Shown here piece after piece: positions 44,461-55,996 of a DNA stretch of 64,000 nucleotides. The position numbers and the translations under genes were made by a program. The stretch spans positions 64,250,494 through 64,314,493 of the forward strand of contig NC_057812.1 in assembly GCF_018294505.1 (NCBI RefSeq), written 5' to 3'. A model generated the notes under the pieces. It saw only the letters and a list, made by a program, of their open reading frames with translations, was not told where the DNA came from and made no database searches. The stretch's first letter is position 1. Each line of letters starts with the position of its first letter. The stretch is from Triticum aestivum (taxonomy: Eukaryota > Streptophyta > Magnoliopsida > Poales > Poaceae).

Positions 44461-45445
44461 CCTCTACTAATTAGCGACTCCCAAGAAATTACCACGTTAA
44501 TCAGTAATTAGGAGCCGTTAATCTGGTGGGACCGAGTTATTACGGTGTAGATCAACCCATCTGTCTAATCCTCAACTTTTTTTTTCTTAAATTCGGCCAA
44601 AAAATTGTAATCGCTTAAAAAAGAGTCGTATACCGGTTCTAAAAACAGAACCCTAAGTAGATACGATCCAAACTCCCATCTCTGAAATATTGTTGGCCCA
44701 CACAACGTAAAAGATTAGATATTGCACGCTGCTAAAAAAAGAGTTGATGGTGCACGCTCCTTTTTTTTCTTGGCTGTTGCAATCCCTAACGTGAGAAACA
44801 TGGTTTCTTCATCCAATAAAACAGACCTCCATCCTAGATCTAACGGGTGCTTTTCTCCTCCCTTTCGTACAGGACCCTTCCATGGCGCTCTCTCAAGCTA
44901 GGCGGCCGCTGCTCTCCTCTGCATGACGCTTCTGTTCGGACTCTCTGCTGCTATCCTTGAGGTGTGTTTTTCTTCTGATCTCTACTCCCATCTCCACAAT
45001 TCCTATTGTCTACGTCTTCTCTCTTCTTTCTCTCTCGATGTCAGGTCATTGCCATCCTTTCAGATTTGTACAAAAAGCTCTGAGCTCATGTTGCTGCCGC
45101 CACAGGAAGTGCATCATATCTTCTCTCCCATGTTCGCAAGGAGGCGCGCGTGCGTGCGTATCTCGCTGGATTTGCTACATGCTAGGTTCCTGCAGGAGCG
45201 CATTGAGAATGAGAGTAATCATTGATGCCATCATAGATGGAAGGGGACGGCCAGGCTAAAGGTACTCATGATAAGAAAAAGTTCATCTCGGCTAGACGTC
45301 CACCATACATGTTCCTCCCATGCGGCATTGCCTAGAACTTGCCACCGACTTCAATTAGAACGTGCCGATCACCAGCTATCCTCTGAGCGCAAAGGGGTCA
45401 GCACAAATACCATGCAGCTTTCTCCCAATTCTTCCCATCCCCTTC

Positions 45446-45590
45446 TAAATCCTGGGAGTTGCTCTCTATGTGTCGAGGAATTGTGAAGTTTAGTTTCTCA
45501 CCTAAATCCTGGGAGTTGCTCTATGTGTTTGAGGAATTGTGAAGTTTGGTTTCTGACCTAAATCCTAGGAGTTGCCCTCTATGTGAGGCT
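45446..45590. repeat. About 63-bp tandem repeat
   Basis: CCTAAATCCTGGGAGTTGCTC followed by GAGGAATTGTGAAGTTT occurs two and a half times. Confidence 0.85.
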
Positions 45591-48446
45591 TTGGATAGTT
45601 GCGCATATAGAATAAACATCATCTCTTGATTTAGAGGTGATCGAATTTATGGGTTTGCTTATCAGTTGGTGCACTCATATAGTTAATATGATAAATGTAT
45701 GTTCCGATAAAATTTCAGAATTGATACCCACACGGCAAGCTATCTGTTCTATTGCAGAAGCATATGGAAAATTAGAACGCCAAGTTTCATCATCTTAATG
45801 TGTTTATGTTTCTATTTGTATTTTGTAGCAAGTGGTAACTGTTACTGTTGCTTTTATCCCAACAGGCATGATCAATGATTGGTGCTTCGTTTCTCAAGTA
45901 AACCAAACTGTTGTATTACAAGGATTATCCTAATTAACTAGACAGGGTTTTGTCATCTTCATGTCTTTCTCTCTCTCCTTATACCATGCAGCAAGTGCTA
46001 ATTCTACTCACAAATAAACCCAACTGTGTACTGATTTGATTTCACATATATTATGATGTCATGGTTTTTAGGATTTTTTTTCTGGATCTACCAGATCAGA
46101 TTTAGGAGCTACCTACTATGTGAGGCGAATATCAAAATGATCTACAAAGAAACTGACTTCAAAAGTAGTTTACCACATCGAATTGCAAGGTAAAGCAAGA
46201 GAAACTAGCATGTACGTGACGTTAACTTTTCTTTCTATTGTGTCGGTTTTGCTTCAGATTAAATATCCTTGCATGATGTACAATATTTGGAATGGTCCGT
46301 TCCTCAAAATTATATTTTTGTTTTACGACGCAGGATTCAGCAGCACCACACCTCGATTTGGAGTGGTTCATGGCCGTAAAACATGGCTAACCTGTTATAT
46401 GGCGTTCTGAGTCTGAGTGTCCATCCGTTATTGCACTATTAGTTATTTATACGTAGTATCACTTCTTGATATGATTCTGTTATAATTGTAATACTTAGCA
46501 CTGTCATGTTGCTACCTATCACGGCTGGGGACTCTTGGCGTGTTTGACCGTAGCATCACCTAGCATTTGGAGGGCAATGCCGAACAAGCTCACGAGTGAT
46601 ATTGACTCTCTTTCAATTATCTTATGTTGAAAATTTTGTAGCTTTGAAGTCCCTATAGCCCTGTGTTCGTTAGTGTTTTCTTCTTCTGAAAACCAGTCTA
46701 ATTGTAACTCTGCTAATACTGATACTGTATTGCCATCTTTCATATTTTATATATTTGTTATCAAATGAATTTAGGTCTCATGGTCTTCCATCTTCCCATG
46801 TTTGCATGCAGCTAACTTGGTATCTCTTTTCTGTAATATGTCACAGATTGAGCTGCAGTCTGAATTGTAAAAGATGACAGGCTATCCAGGGTTTGCTATA
46901 ATAGTAGAATACTACGATTTATATTGTACTTGGTTGTATCCCTGTTGTATTATTTTTAGGCTTTCTCTAGGCTTTGTTGTTGGCTGCGGATCATGGTCAT
47001 AGACTTGACTGTACCATACGTATTGATTCAGTGTCCTTATATTTGCAAGTAGTAATTACTCAATCATCAACTTACGTTTTTTCCACTGTTTTGCTATGAT
47101 ACATTAGAGCCCTCAACGTTTGTATTCTACATACAGTGTGGGGCCGGATTGGAGAACACCATCGAGAAACAGGACACTCCAACTGTCCAACATAAAACAT
47201 CTTCTACCTTTAAGGTTTTTCTTATTAGTGTATTTTTAGTTTTTTTTTTACTTATGATTATGCACACATGCCATGTTTGGAGATAGTTATATTATATACC
47301 TATTAAAAAGAGTCCATCATGGGTGATCCGAGGAGAGTACCATAAATAGCCTTTTAATTCGTATAGCATTAACTCCCATGCATTCGATCTGATATTCTAA
47401 AAGCTACATTTGACAACTTCGTTGTTCATATTTTCTGCACATTTGGCTCAAGTATCAAATTTGAATGTTGAATTTGTCTTCTTAATATTTTGACCTATTT
47501 TGCAATGAGGTAAAATTCAGTTGTTTACTTTTATGCCTTATTGTCCTCTGAATTCCAGCCTGCTTGCATCATCATGGTGTCACGGCCGGGGTATCCCAAC
47601 CTTTGAGACTCGGGGTGCAACAACACAGGGTAACTGTGAGAGAACCTAGCTGGCTGCCGTGGCTTGCTTGGGTAGGAAACAAAAGTTGTATGTGCTGGCC
47701 CTGCATAGTGGAGTTACGGATGATGATGATGCACTGCAAAGTGTACACCACCGTGTACTGGCCAGTGCTTAAGTTCAATTTATTAGGACGAACAAGACTG
47801 CAACAGACAAGCAATACTTTGTACGTGACAGTTGCTAAAATTGATGCCCTGTTGCCGGAGAAACATAGTAACATCAGCCATGTTTTGTCCGGCGCTGAAA
47901 TCATGCATGTATGTTGATGTCAACGATGTGGTTGACAATTTAATACTCACCGCAGGTACTCGCTCCTCCTCCATAGGCTGTCCAGTTTCATATCTGTACC
48001 AGTTCAGTCTGTTGGACAGCTATTGTCCTAAAGATAGTAACTCTGTCCATCCTATATCTTTTGCTTTGTTAGTTTCTTTACAAGAAACTTAACGTGGTTG
48101 ATGTGGCTCGGCAAGACTCAATTAGTAAATACACAAGTGAAGATATTAGTGAGTATTGGCAGATTTTTTGTACTATCTTATCCGTTCATTGACATATGTA
48201 TATTATGAGTATAGGAATCGACCAGTTCTATAATATGTAATAGGATAATACAATTTTAGTGTGACATATTTGGTAAACCATACGTATATGCAAGTTATAT
48301 GACAAAGAATTTATTCAAAAGAGTAGAACATTTTTGACACATGGTAACAAATATGCATTGTTGTACGTTATAAGTCTCAATGATCAATTACTATTTAAAT
48401 GATTGTTTCAAACAAAAATTGTAGATAACAAATCTTAATAGAAGTA

Positions 48447-48702
48447 CTCCCTCCGTTCCATAATGTAGTGCATATATATTCCTCAAAAAGTCAAACTTAG
48501 CTAACTTTGACCAAGTTTATGGGGAAAACTATCTATATCTGCAGTACCAAACATATACAATACGGAAATTTAGCTCATGATGTACCCAATGATATGCATT
48601 TAGTATTCTAAATGTATATAATTTTCTCTCTAAACATAATTAAAGTTTATAAAGTTCCTCTGTTGAAAAATCTATACACACTTTATTATGGAATGGAGGG
48701 AG
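48447..48702. mobile_element. Stowaway-type MITE
   Basis: 256 bp, CTCCCTCCGTTCCATAATG at the left and its complement CATTCCATAATAAAG-like at the right, with TA duplications at 48445-48446 and 48703-48704. It is inserted near the 3' end of the inner Helitron. Confidence 0.9.
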
Positions 48703-49334
48703 TATAACTTATGTACATCTATCTAAACTAAGCAAGCCCGTGCGGAAGCATGGGTTGGCGACTAGTTAGTTTTAATTTACATGATAGAGAATTAACATAT
48801 CATAATTCAGAGAACATGATATACCTATCAAACTTCAAACCTGACTTGACTTGGACACACCCGTTGACGCCTCTCACCATCCGGTCTTCACCTACGCTGC
48901 AATACCACGCAGCTCATAGTTTCGGGGCCACCAGATATTGCCTTCTGCGCTGAAGCATCGCTAGCACGGATCAGTCAGTATATGCAAAGTGCTGCCATCT
49001 CACAATCCTTCATAAAAAGCTCGAGAAGATCATCAGAGTTAGCTAGCAGCAGTAGTAAAGAGAGAAAGCAGAGAGATGGGAATTGCACATAGAAACAAAA
49101 AGCTGACTTTCACAAAGAGATTGATCGATTCCGGCTAGCGTTGTACCTAAAGTACACGTAACAGATGGATTTCTTCAGCCGCTGATGCTACCAATATTTC
49201 TTCCACCCAATCCTCTACACAATCTTGTGTTCCTCCGATATCCCCTGCCCTAGATCTTCCCCGTTGACCCTCCTCAAGCGGGAAGAAGCAGGAGCGCATG
49301 CACAGTTCTCCGATCTATCACTCGAGAGTCCGGC

Positions 49335-49490
49335 CACGCGAGTAGCAGCCAGCCAGCGCCGCCTCTTGCCTCCGCAACTCCATGGTCTTGTCAGGATTGA
49401 GATGCCGCTCCATACTGATGCAAGGAGCAGCCAGCCAGCGCCGCCTTCTTGGCTCCGCAACGCCGGGTCCTTGTCGTGATCAAGATGCCG
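49335..49490. repeat. About 80-bp direct duplication
   Basis: CAGCCAGCCAGCGCCGCC followed by CTCCGCAAC and GAT(T/C)(G/A)AGATGCCGCT occurs twice (from 49346 and 49428). A looser duplication with GTGAGGATT(G/C)TTTGGG follows at 49515-49700. Confidence 0.8.
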
Positions 49491-49857
49491 CTGTCCTGTA
49501 TTTTTTGAGGAATAGTTTTGCGTGAGGATTGTTTGGGGAAGGATCGATCATGTAGTAATAGTGCGATGGATTTGGTTTTTTTACAGTTACCCTAGATTTT
49601 TTTTTAAGATTGAAGATTAGTTGTACGTGAGGATTCTTTGGGAAGGTTCAATCGTGTAGGAGAGTAGTATGATAGATTTGTTTTTTTTACAGCCACCGTA
49701 GATTGGTTTTTTTTATCGCTGCGCTATGTTAGTTTTTTCTTGCATTGCAAGGATTATACGGTGGATCCGCACCGTTATAACTCGGTCCCATCAGATTAAC
49801 GGCCAGTAATTTCTAATTAACGTGGTAATTATTAGGAAGTCTCTAATTAGTATAGGT

Positions 49858-49888
<31 letters not shown>

Positions 49889-49889
49889 T

Positions 49890-50092
49890 GTTCATCACCA
49901 CGAGCATGTAAAATGTTTGCATCAAATCCTTCATTAGCAGTCCGTTCATTAGACACTTCAGGCTCAAGAACAACATGAGCTTGTATGTTTGCACCGGAAA
50001 CTTGATTAGGTACATCAGATTCAGTCAGTTCAGTACTGATTGGGGGAGTTATAAAATAAGTAGAAATTGGTTTCATTTTCTCATAGATTCCC
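49890..50092 (-). pseudogene. N-terminal fragment resembling plant zinc-finger MYM-type proteins
   Basis: The minus strand reads MKPISTYFITPPISTELTES and continues to EVSNERTANEG.DANILHARGDE, then runs into the (TATC)n repeat and the Helitron. This low-complexity N-terminus resembles those of plant ZMYM1-like, hAT-derived proteins, recalled from memory and not verifiable here. Only this piece is present; a shorter related copy lies at 41100-41185. Confidence 0.3.
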
Positions 50093-50234
50093 TACATACA
50101 AGCAGTTTTACAACACCGTCACGTTTAACTATTGGCCAGAAATTGAAGAGTTGAATTAGATATAATCAGGGATGTGATGTACCTGCTCGTTGCGCATGCT
50201 ACTCTTGCAAGCTGCGACTGTCCGTTTGCTTAAC

Positions 50235-50711
50235 TTTGAATTTGAAGGGAGGAATTTCGTGAAACTTTTCATAATCTTCAGACATGTCGGTCTTGCCCTC
50301 CAATCCCACGATGTCTCTTTTTCCTGAAAGAACTATGTGGCACTTTGGCTCATCGTATGATGTATTCGCTTCTTTATCTTTTTTTTCTCGGTTTGGTAGA
50401 CATGTCCTTCACGTAGAAAACCTGCGCCACATCATTGGCTAGGACGAATGGTTCGTCTGTGTACCCAAGATTGTTCAGATCCACTGTTGTCATTCCGTAC
50501 TGTGGGTCTACCTGTACCCTGCCTCATAAAAGATTGACCCATTTACACTGAAACAAAGGGACTTTAAAATCATATCCATAGTCAAGTTTCCATATGTCCA
50601 CTATGTAACCATAATATGTGTCCTTTCCCCTCTTGGTTGCTACATCAAAGCGGACACCGCTGTTTTGGTTGGTGCTCTTTTGATCTTGGGCTATCGTGTA
50701 AAATGTATTCC
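50235..50711 (-). pseudogene. TNP2 transposase C-terminal fragment (antisense CACTA remnant)
   Basis: On the minus strand, 50711 to 50243 matches the end of the CACTA-A transposase: NTFYTIAQDQKSTNQNSGVR, YYGYIVDIWKLDYG, VDPQYGMTTVDL and EPFVLANDVAQVFYVKDMST, followed by frameshifts and stops. It is cut at 50711 by the Gypsy LTR. The rest of this CACTA copy is not in the window, unless beyond the retroelements. Confidence 0.9.
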
Positions 50712-51897
50712 TGTCGGTGTACAAAAGTAGGGGCTCTCCTTTTGACCCGTTTACTTGTGCACGGGAAGTCAGAGCCACGTGCCGTGGCCACACTTAGCAG
50801 GGCAGAGGAGGGAAGCCTTAGAGAAGCCAAAGCACAAGACAACCAAGGCGACGCCAAGACTAGAAGCGCAGGAGGGCAAGAGGGCGAGGTGGACTCCCTC
50901 GGGAAAATCCTTGCCGAGCCCCCCCCCCTCCCGCAGCCTCGGCAAGAGCCTTGCCGGGGCAACTTGCCCAACACCAGCAGAGCGAGCCACCCTTGAGCCT
51001 AGAGGCTCCGACCCAAACAACTGCGTTGGAACCAAGGCTCGGGAGGCGCCTCTGTGGTGGCATGCAAATCTTCATCAAGATCATCAACACAAAATCAGAT
51101 GAGGATTAGAAGACGGCGACCCTCGGCAGGATCCTAGCCGAGGAAATCCACAAGACCCCCGGCAAGACCCTTGCCGGGGGTGACGGCAACGCCACGGCAA
51201 GACCCTTGCCGGGCCCCCGGCAAGACCCTTGCCGAGGGCATCAGCAGGGCCATTGCCAGGCCCGCATCACCAAGACTCGACCACCATTTGCATCCAGCTG
51301 CCAGCCCAACCAGCTGGGCAGGCAGCTGCGTGGCAACATGCAGCTTCTAGGCCAAATCAGCAAGCACCTGCGTGGCGGCATGCAGATCTTCATGAAGGCC
51401 CTACCGCCGCGCCACCTCAGCTTCCTGCCTGCCTACATGGCGCTGCATGCATCGCTGGTCTGGCGTGTGTCGAAGCGAGGCGAAGCGGCGACGGACGGGA
51501 TGGGCCTGGTTCCCGTCCCCGATAAAGCTAATGGACACATACGTAGTGCATTTAATGCACTTTTTCCCGTAATGCCGTGTGATAAGCTCGCGCACTGTAG
51601 GCCCTCCCGCCTCCTGTGTGCCACTATGGCAACCCCTTTTTCCTATAAAAGGAGGCCCGAGGCGACCAGGAGGGGGATTCAGCATTTTGGAACGGCACAG
51701 CCACCGTAGCCAGTTCAAGAAGCTGAAGAACACTCAATACATCCACCAAAGTAGGACTAGGGTTTTATGCATCCTCGCGGCCCGAACCTGGGTAAACGAT
51801 CCGTCTGCTAGCTCCTAAACCTGCTCTTCTCACAACCCCGCGCCCGCCGACTGTAGAAGGGATCCAAGTGATCCCATATATGTTGTTCCCACCGACA
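50712..51897 (+). repeat. 5' LTR of a Gypsy retrotransposon
   Basis: Starts TGTCGGTGTACAAAAGTAGG and ends CCACCGACA, directly before a primer-binding region TTTGGCGCGCCAGGTAG (51901). A TATA-like CCTATAAAAGG lies at 51641-51651. 51120-51245 contains four to five copies of a palindromic GGCAAGACCCTTGCCG motif. It inserted into the antisense TNP2 fragment. Confidence 0.8.
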
Positions 51898-53261
51898 TCT
51901 TTGGCGCGCCAGGTAGAGGCTCGCAGTTGAGAGAATCTGGTCTAGCAGTTAGCCTAGTGGTTCTTCGTCACCATGGCTCCCAAGAAGAAGGCGGCCACGA
52001 CGGTCGGTTCGTCGGGAGCCGGACGGCCCGTACCAGTGCAGGCGAGCAGCGGGCCGGTCGCAGACAGAACTAGAGGCGTGACCCGCGTGCACCAACATCG
52101 CTCTGGCAGTCAGAGCTTAGCGAGCGGCGTCGTTCATGTGCAAGGCGACGGACCACATGCCGTGAAATCCAGAGATGAAGCTGCCCTCGCCCCCCCCCCT
52201 CGCAGACGGTACGGGACCCTCTGGGCATCGTCGTACCACCCGCGGGCGGCACGACGACCTCCAAGACGCCCACTCTGGTGCCCACAGCGCGCTCTTCCCA
52301 GGTTGTGCATGACGAGCGGCGTCACCACACCGGTGACCCTGGACTCCGCCGGGGGAATAGTCATGTGCATCATCCGCGGGATGAAGGAGGCCAGCATGCC
52401 TGCCGAAGTGCTGGCGAGGATGGCGCACAGCCGTTGGGTGAGGATGGAGCTCCTTCTAATGTGGTTAGAAGTCGAAGCGCGCCACAGTTCACGCAGCTTT
52501 CGCCACCACCCACGCCAGCAGAAGCCTTGGCGCGCGCATAGCTGCTCCTCGACTTCCCTCCTGCCACGGAGAAGCTCGACGAGTGGAGAGCCACTATCCG
52601 GAGCCTCGTTGGCGTCGCCAACAAAGAGGAGCCACAGCCGGCGGGGCCCTCAGGCCAACACTCCATCAAGCCACTGCATGCCGGTGGTGGAGGGGCCGGA
52701 GACACAACGGCCACAGTGCACTCTCCTCCTCCACGCCAGCCGCCACGGATGTCGGTCCATCATGATGACGTTTGTGATGACATTTCCATAGCATCGCCCG
52801 ACCAACGGACCCACCGCGACCAACGCCAGGTTCTTCGGGAGCTTGCCCATGAAGACACTCGAACCACCATCGAGCGCCAGCGCGATACACGCCACTAGTC
52901 GGTTAAGCGGGCGGGACCCGCTATGGACCACCCATCACCGGGAGGCTCCGGCGGCCTACCTTAGGAGGTGGGTTGCCTAGCCTTTATCCGTGGGCTACGG
53001 CAGTTCCAGTGGCCGTCCCACCGCACGTTCAAGCCCGATGTCGGCGAGAAGTACAACGGCAAGACCCACCCCTCATAGTTCGTCAGCATCTACAGCATCG
53101 CGATGCAAGCCGCCGGAGCTCGTGACGACAAGGTGCTTGCCAATTACTTCCCATTGGCCCTGAAACCCAATGTCATGTCATGGTTGATGCACTTGCCGGC
53201 GGATTCTATTTCTTCTTGGTCAGATCTGTGCCACGAGTTCATTGGTGCCTTCACTGGAGGC
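51898..53261 (+). pseudogene. gag: Degenerate Gypsy gag region
   Basis: Starts with ATG at 51973 (MAPKKKAATTVG..) and continues through several frameshifts and stops. The last part (52977-53261) is recognisable as Gypsy gag: LRQFQWPSHRTFKPDVGEKY, stop, FVSIYSIAMQAAGARDDKVL, ANYFPLALKPNVMSWLMHLP and SSWSDLCHEFIGAF. The capsid would package element RNA. The element is cut at 53261 by another LTR; no pol is present in the window. Confidence 0.75.
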
Positions 53262-54684
53262 TGATACGTCTCCAATGTATCTATAATTTTTGATTGTTCC
53301 ATGCTGTTATATTATCTGTTTTCGATGTTTATGGGCTTTATTAAACACAATTATATTATTTTTGGGACTAATCTATTAACCCAGAGCCCAGTGCCAGTTC
53401 CTGTTTTTCCCTTGTTTCAGTGTTTTGAAGAAAAGGAATATCAAATGGAGTCGAAACGGAATCAAACCTTCTGGAGAAGTTATTTTTGGAAGGAAAGCAA
53501 CCTGATAGACTTGGAGTGCATGTCAGGAAAGAAACGAGCGAGCCACGAGGTAGGGGGGGCGCACCCACGCCCCTAGGGCGCGCCCTCCACCCTCGTGGGC
53601 CCCTCGTGGCTCCCTTGACGTATTTCTTCCGCCTATATATATCCATATACCCTAAAACGACTGGGGAGCACAATAGATCGGGAGTTCCGCCACCAGAAGC
53701 CTTCGTAGCCACTGAAAACCAGTCTAGACCCATTCCGGCACCCTGTAGCCATATACTCTCTCTCTCTCTCTGATGTTCTTGAGGTGGTACGATCTTGATG
53801 TGTCATGAGCTTTGCTATTATAGTTGGATTTTATGATGTTTCTCCCCCTCTACTCTCTTATAATGCATTGAGTTTTCCCTTTGAAGTTATCTTATCAGAT
53901 TGAGTCTTTAAGGATTTGAGAACACTTGATGTATGTCTTGCGTGGGATACCCGTGGTGACAATGGGGTATTCTATTGACCCACTTGATGTATGTTTTGGT
54001 GATCAACTTGCGGGTTCCGCCCATGAACCTATGCATAGGGGTTGGCACACGTTTTCGTCTTAACTCTCCGGTAGAATCTTTGGGGCACTCTTTGAAGTAC
54101 TTTGTGTTGGTTTGAATAGATGAATCTGAGATTTTGTGATGCATATCGTATAATCATATCCACGGATACTTGAGGTGACATTGGAGTATCTAGGTGACAT
54201 TAGGGTTTTGGTTGATTTGTGTCTTATGGTTTTATTCTAGTACGAACTCTAGGGTTCTTTGTGATACTTATAGGAATAACCCAACGGATTGATTGGAAAG
54301 AATAACTTTGAGGTGGTTTCGTACCCTACCATAATCTCTTCGTTTGTTCTCCGCTATTAGTGGCTTTGGAGTGACTCTTTGTTGCATGTTGAGGGATAGT
54401 TATATGATCCAATTATGTTATTATTGTTGAGGGAACTTGCACTAGTGAAAGTATGAACCCTAGGCCTTGTTTCAACGCATTGCAATACCGTTTACGCTCA
54501 TTTTTTATCATTAGTTACCTTGCTGTGTTTATATTTTCATATTACAAAAACCTATATCTGCTATCCATATACCACTTGTATCACCATGTCTTTGCCGAAC
54601 TAGTGCACCTATACAATTTACTATTTGTATTGGCTGTGTTGGGGACACAAGAGACTCTTTGTTATTTGGTTGCAGGGTTGCTTG
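53262..54684 (+). mobile_element. LTR of a second retrotransposon, truncated by CACTA-B
   Basis: Begins TGATACGTCTCCAATGTATC, a start shared by several Triticeae Gypsy LTRs, directly inside the gag of the previous element. It contains a TATA-like CCTATATATATCC (53630-53642) and no coding sequence. It stops where CACTA-B begins, so its end and any internal region lie outside the window. Family not named with confidence. Confidence 0.7.
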
Positions 54685-54949
54685 AACTAGTAGAAAAATG
54701 GTCAAATATGAAGCACATTAGTGCCGGTTTGAATTTGAGCCGGCACTAATGTGTGCATTAGTGTCGGTTCCAACGGCTAGCCGGCCGCTCTCATTAGTAC
54801 TGGTTCATGGCGAACCTTTAGCACCGGTTCGTGCCACGAACCTGTACTAAAGTGAGTGGTGGCAGGATGTTGTCAGTCCGGGGCCCCTCCAGCACCTTTA
54901 GTACTGGGTCGTATCACGAACCGGTACTAAAGGTCATCCTACATAGACC

Positions 54950-55454
54950 CTTCGTCCACCCGAGCTCACTCTATTCTTCCCCTTTCCCCTCTCCTCTCTG
55001 TTCTTTTCCCTCTTCCTCTCAAGCTCATCACACATTTTGCCCAAAATTTGTCATGATTTGAAGGCCCCCATCCATTCAAATGATCACAAAGGTTAGCAAC
55101 TTTGTCCTTTCATCTCTCATTGCTAGATTTGCCCGTGCAATGCTTTATATAGTGATTGATTTTTGAGTTTAGTAATTTGGGAGGAATTATATATATGTGC
55201 TAGTATTTGATTTATATGCAATTTGAGGTAAAAAATAACACTTAGTTTGCATATGTAGGTGTGGTTTACTTAGTACCTTCTAAATCTCCGTCGTAACCAC
55301 CGTCGATCGCTCGCAACGTCCCGTCGCCGGCACCACCTTGTGGTGAGCCTCTTGTTCATGAAGTTTTATATAAAAAATTGATGTTTGTGTGATTTGGATA
55401 TATAGTTACTCGTATAATTATCTTACCCATACGTTGTTTGTTATACATAGTGCC
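54950..55454 (+). other. Leader region of the first CACTA-B transcript
   Basis: Pyrimidine-rich leader (54957-55030), an AT-rich stretch, and an exon-like piece ending CACCACCTTG before GTGAGCCTC (about 55335), which parallels 10430-10491 in CACTA-A. Non-coding. Confidence 0.5.
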
Positions 55455-55899
55455 ATGGTTTTGATATCCGTCCCCGTCGGCCCTCGTCCGGGTTATGATT
55501 CGGATGTGGTATATTCTCTTTTAAAACTATTCATTGCATTTCGTGTTTATGACAAATTATGCCCATCAAGTTGACATAGATATTTGTATGTAGGAGGTAG
55601 TTGAACCGGAAATTCCAACCGACCCTATTGTCGAGAGGTTAAATTTAGTTGAAAGAGAAAACGAGGATTTGAAGGAAAAATTGAAAAGAATTGAGGGGGA
55701 GAAGATGGAATTGGAGTTGCATGTTGCCGATGTCGTCGATGATCACAAGATTAAGATGGAGAAAATGCGCTTGAAGATTAGAAAGATTAGAAAATATGCC
55801 ATTCATAGTGAGGCTTGGTATCATTATGCTGTTGGATCAATTGTTACCTTAGTTGCGATCTTGATCGCATTTGTTGTTGCATTTAAATTCTTTAGCTAG
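55455..55899 (+). CDS. CACTA accessory coiled-coil, tail-anchored protein, intact
   Basis: Exon 1, 55455-55508 (MVLISVPVGPRP..), and exon 2, 55594-55899, join in phase 0 across GT/AG borders to give 119 residues. The middle is a heptad coiled coil (ERLNLVERENEDLKEKLKRI, ELELHVADVVDDHKIK), then a basic helix (RLKIRKIRKYAIH), then a hydrophobic C-terminal segment (GSIVTLVAILIAFVVAFK, about residues 98-115) with only two residues after it. The topology predicted is a tail-anchored membrane protein facing the cytosol or nucleoplasm. There is no known family name. The same gene precedes TNP2 in CACTA-A, so it looks like a conserved part of the element rather than a chance capture. Confidence 0.75.
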
Positions 55900-55996
55900 A
55901 GAGTTATTTGTTTGTTGCATTTAAGTGTTGTATGATCTTTATGTATGAACTTTATGTATTGTATTAATTTGGTGTTTTCGGTGCTGTGTATTGAAG

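Larger units (their letters stand above)
44461..48765 (+). mobile_element. Helitron-like element, inner copy
   Basis: 4305 bp. The start CCTCTACTAATTAG follows an A. The end has hairpin CCCGTGC-GGAA-GCATGGG (48737-48754), spacer TTGGCGA, CTAG (48762-48765), then T. The first about 100 bp match the outer copy's 5' end (ATTACCACGTTAAT, CCGTTAATCTG.TGGGACCGAG). No replication-helicase gene is present. The internal sequence has no recognised captured gene; ORFs at 43819, 44923 and 47564 carry no known domain. Confidence 0.6.
41186..49856 (-). mobile_element. Helitron-like element, outer copy
   Basis: On the minus strand it starts at 49856 with CCTATACTAATTAG after an A, close to the plant Helitron 5' consensus. 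It ends at 41186 with the hairpin CCCGTGCAAATGCACGGG, a 7-nt spacer TTGACGA and CTAG followed by T. There are no terminal inverted repeats and no rep/helicase gene, so it is non-autonomous. It contains a second member of the same family in the opposite orientation; removing that leaves about 4.4 kb. The first base is C instead of the canonical T. Confidence 0.6.

Noticed and set aside
47564..47917. 117-codon plus-strand ORF
   Set aside because: No recognisable motif, an overlapping 110-codon ORF on the other strand, and a position inside Helitron filler.
41186..48766. Reading ACTAGTCG.CAACCC at 41185 and its inverted match at 48766 as terminal inverted repeats of one DNA transposon
   Set aside because: The 5'-type inverted pair at 44461/49856 would then cross it, which insertion cannot produce. 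Two Helitron-like elements in opposite orientation explain all four ends.
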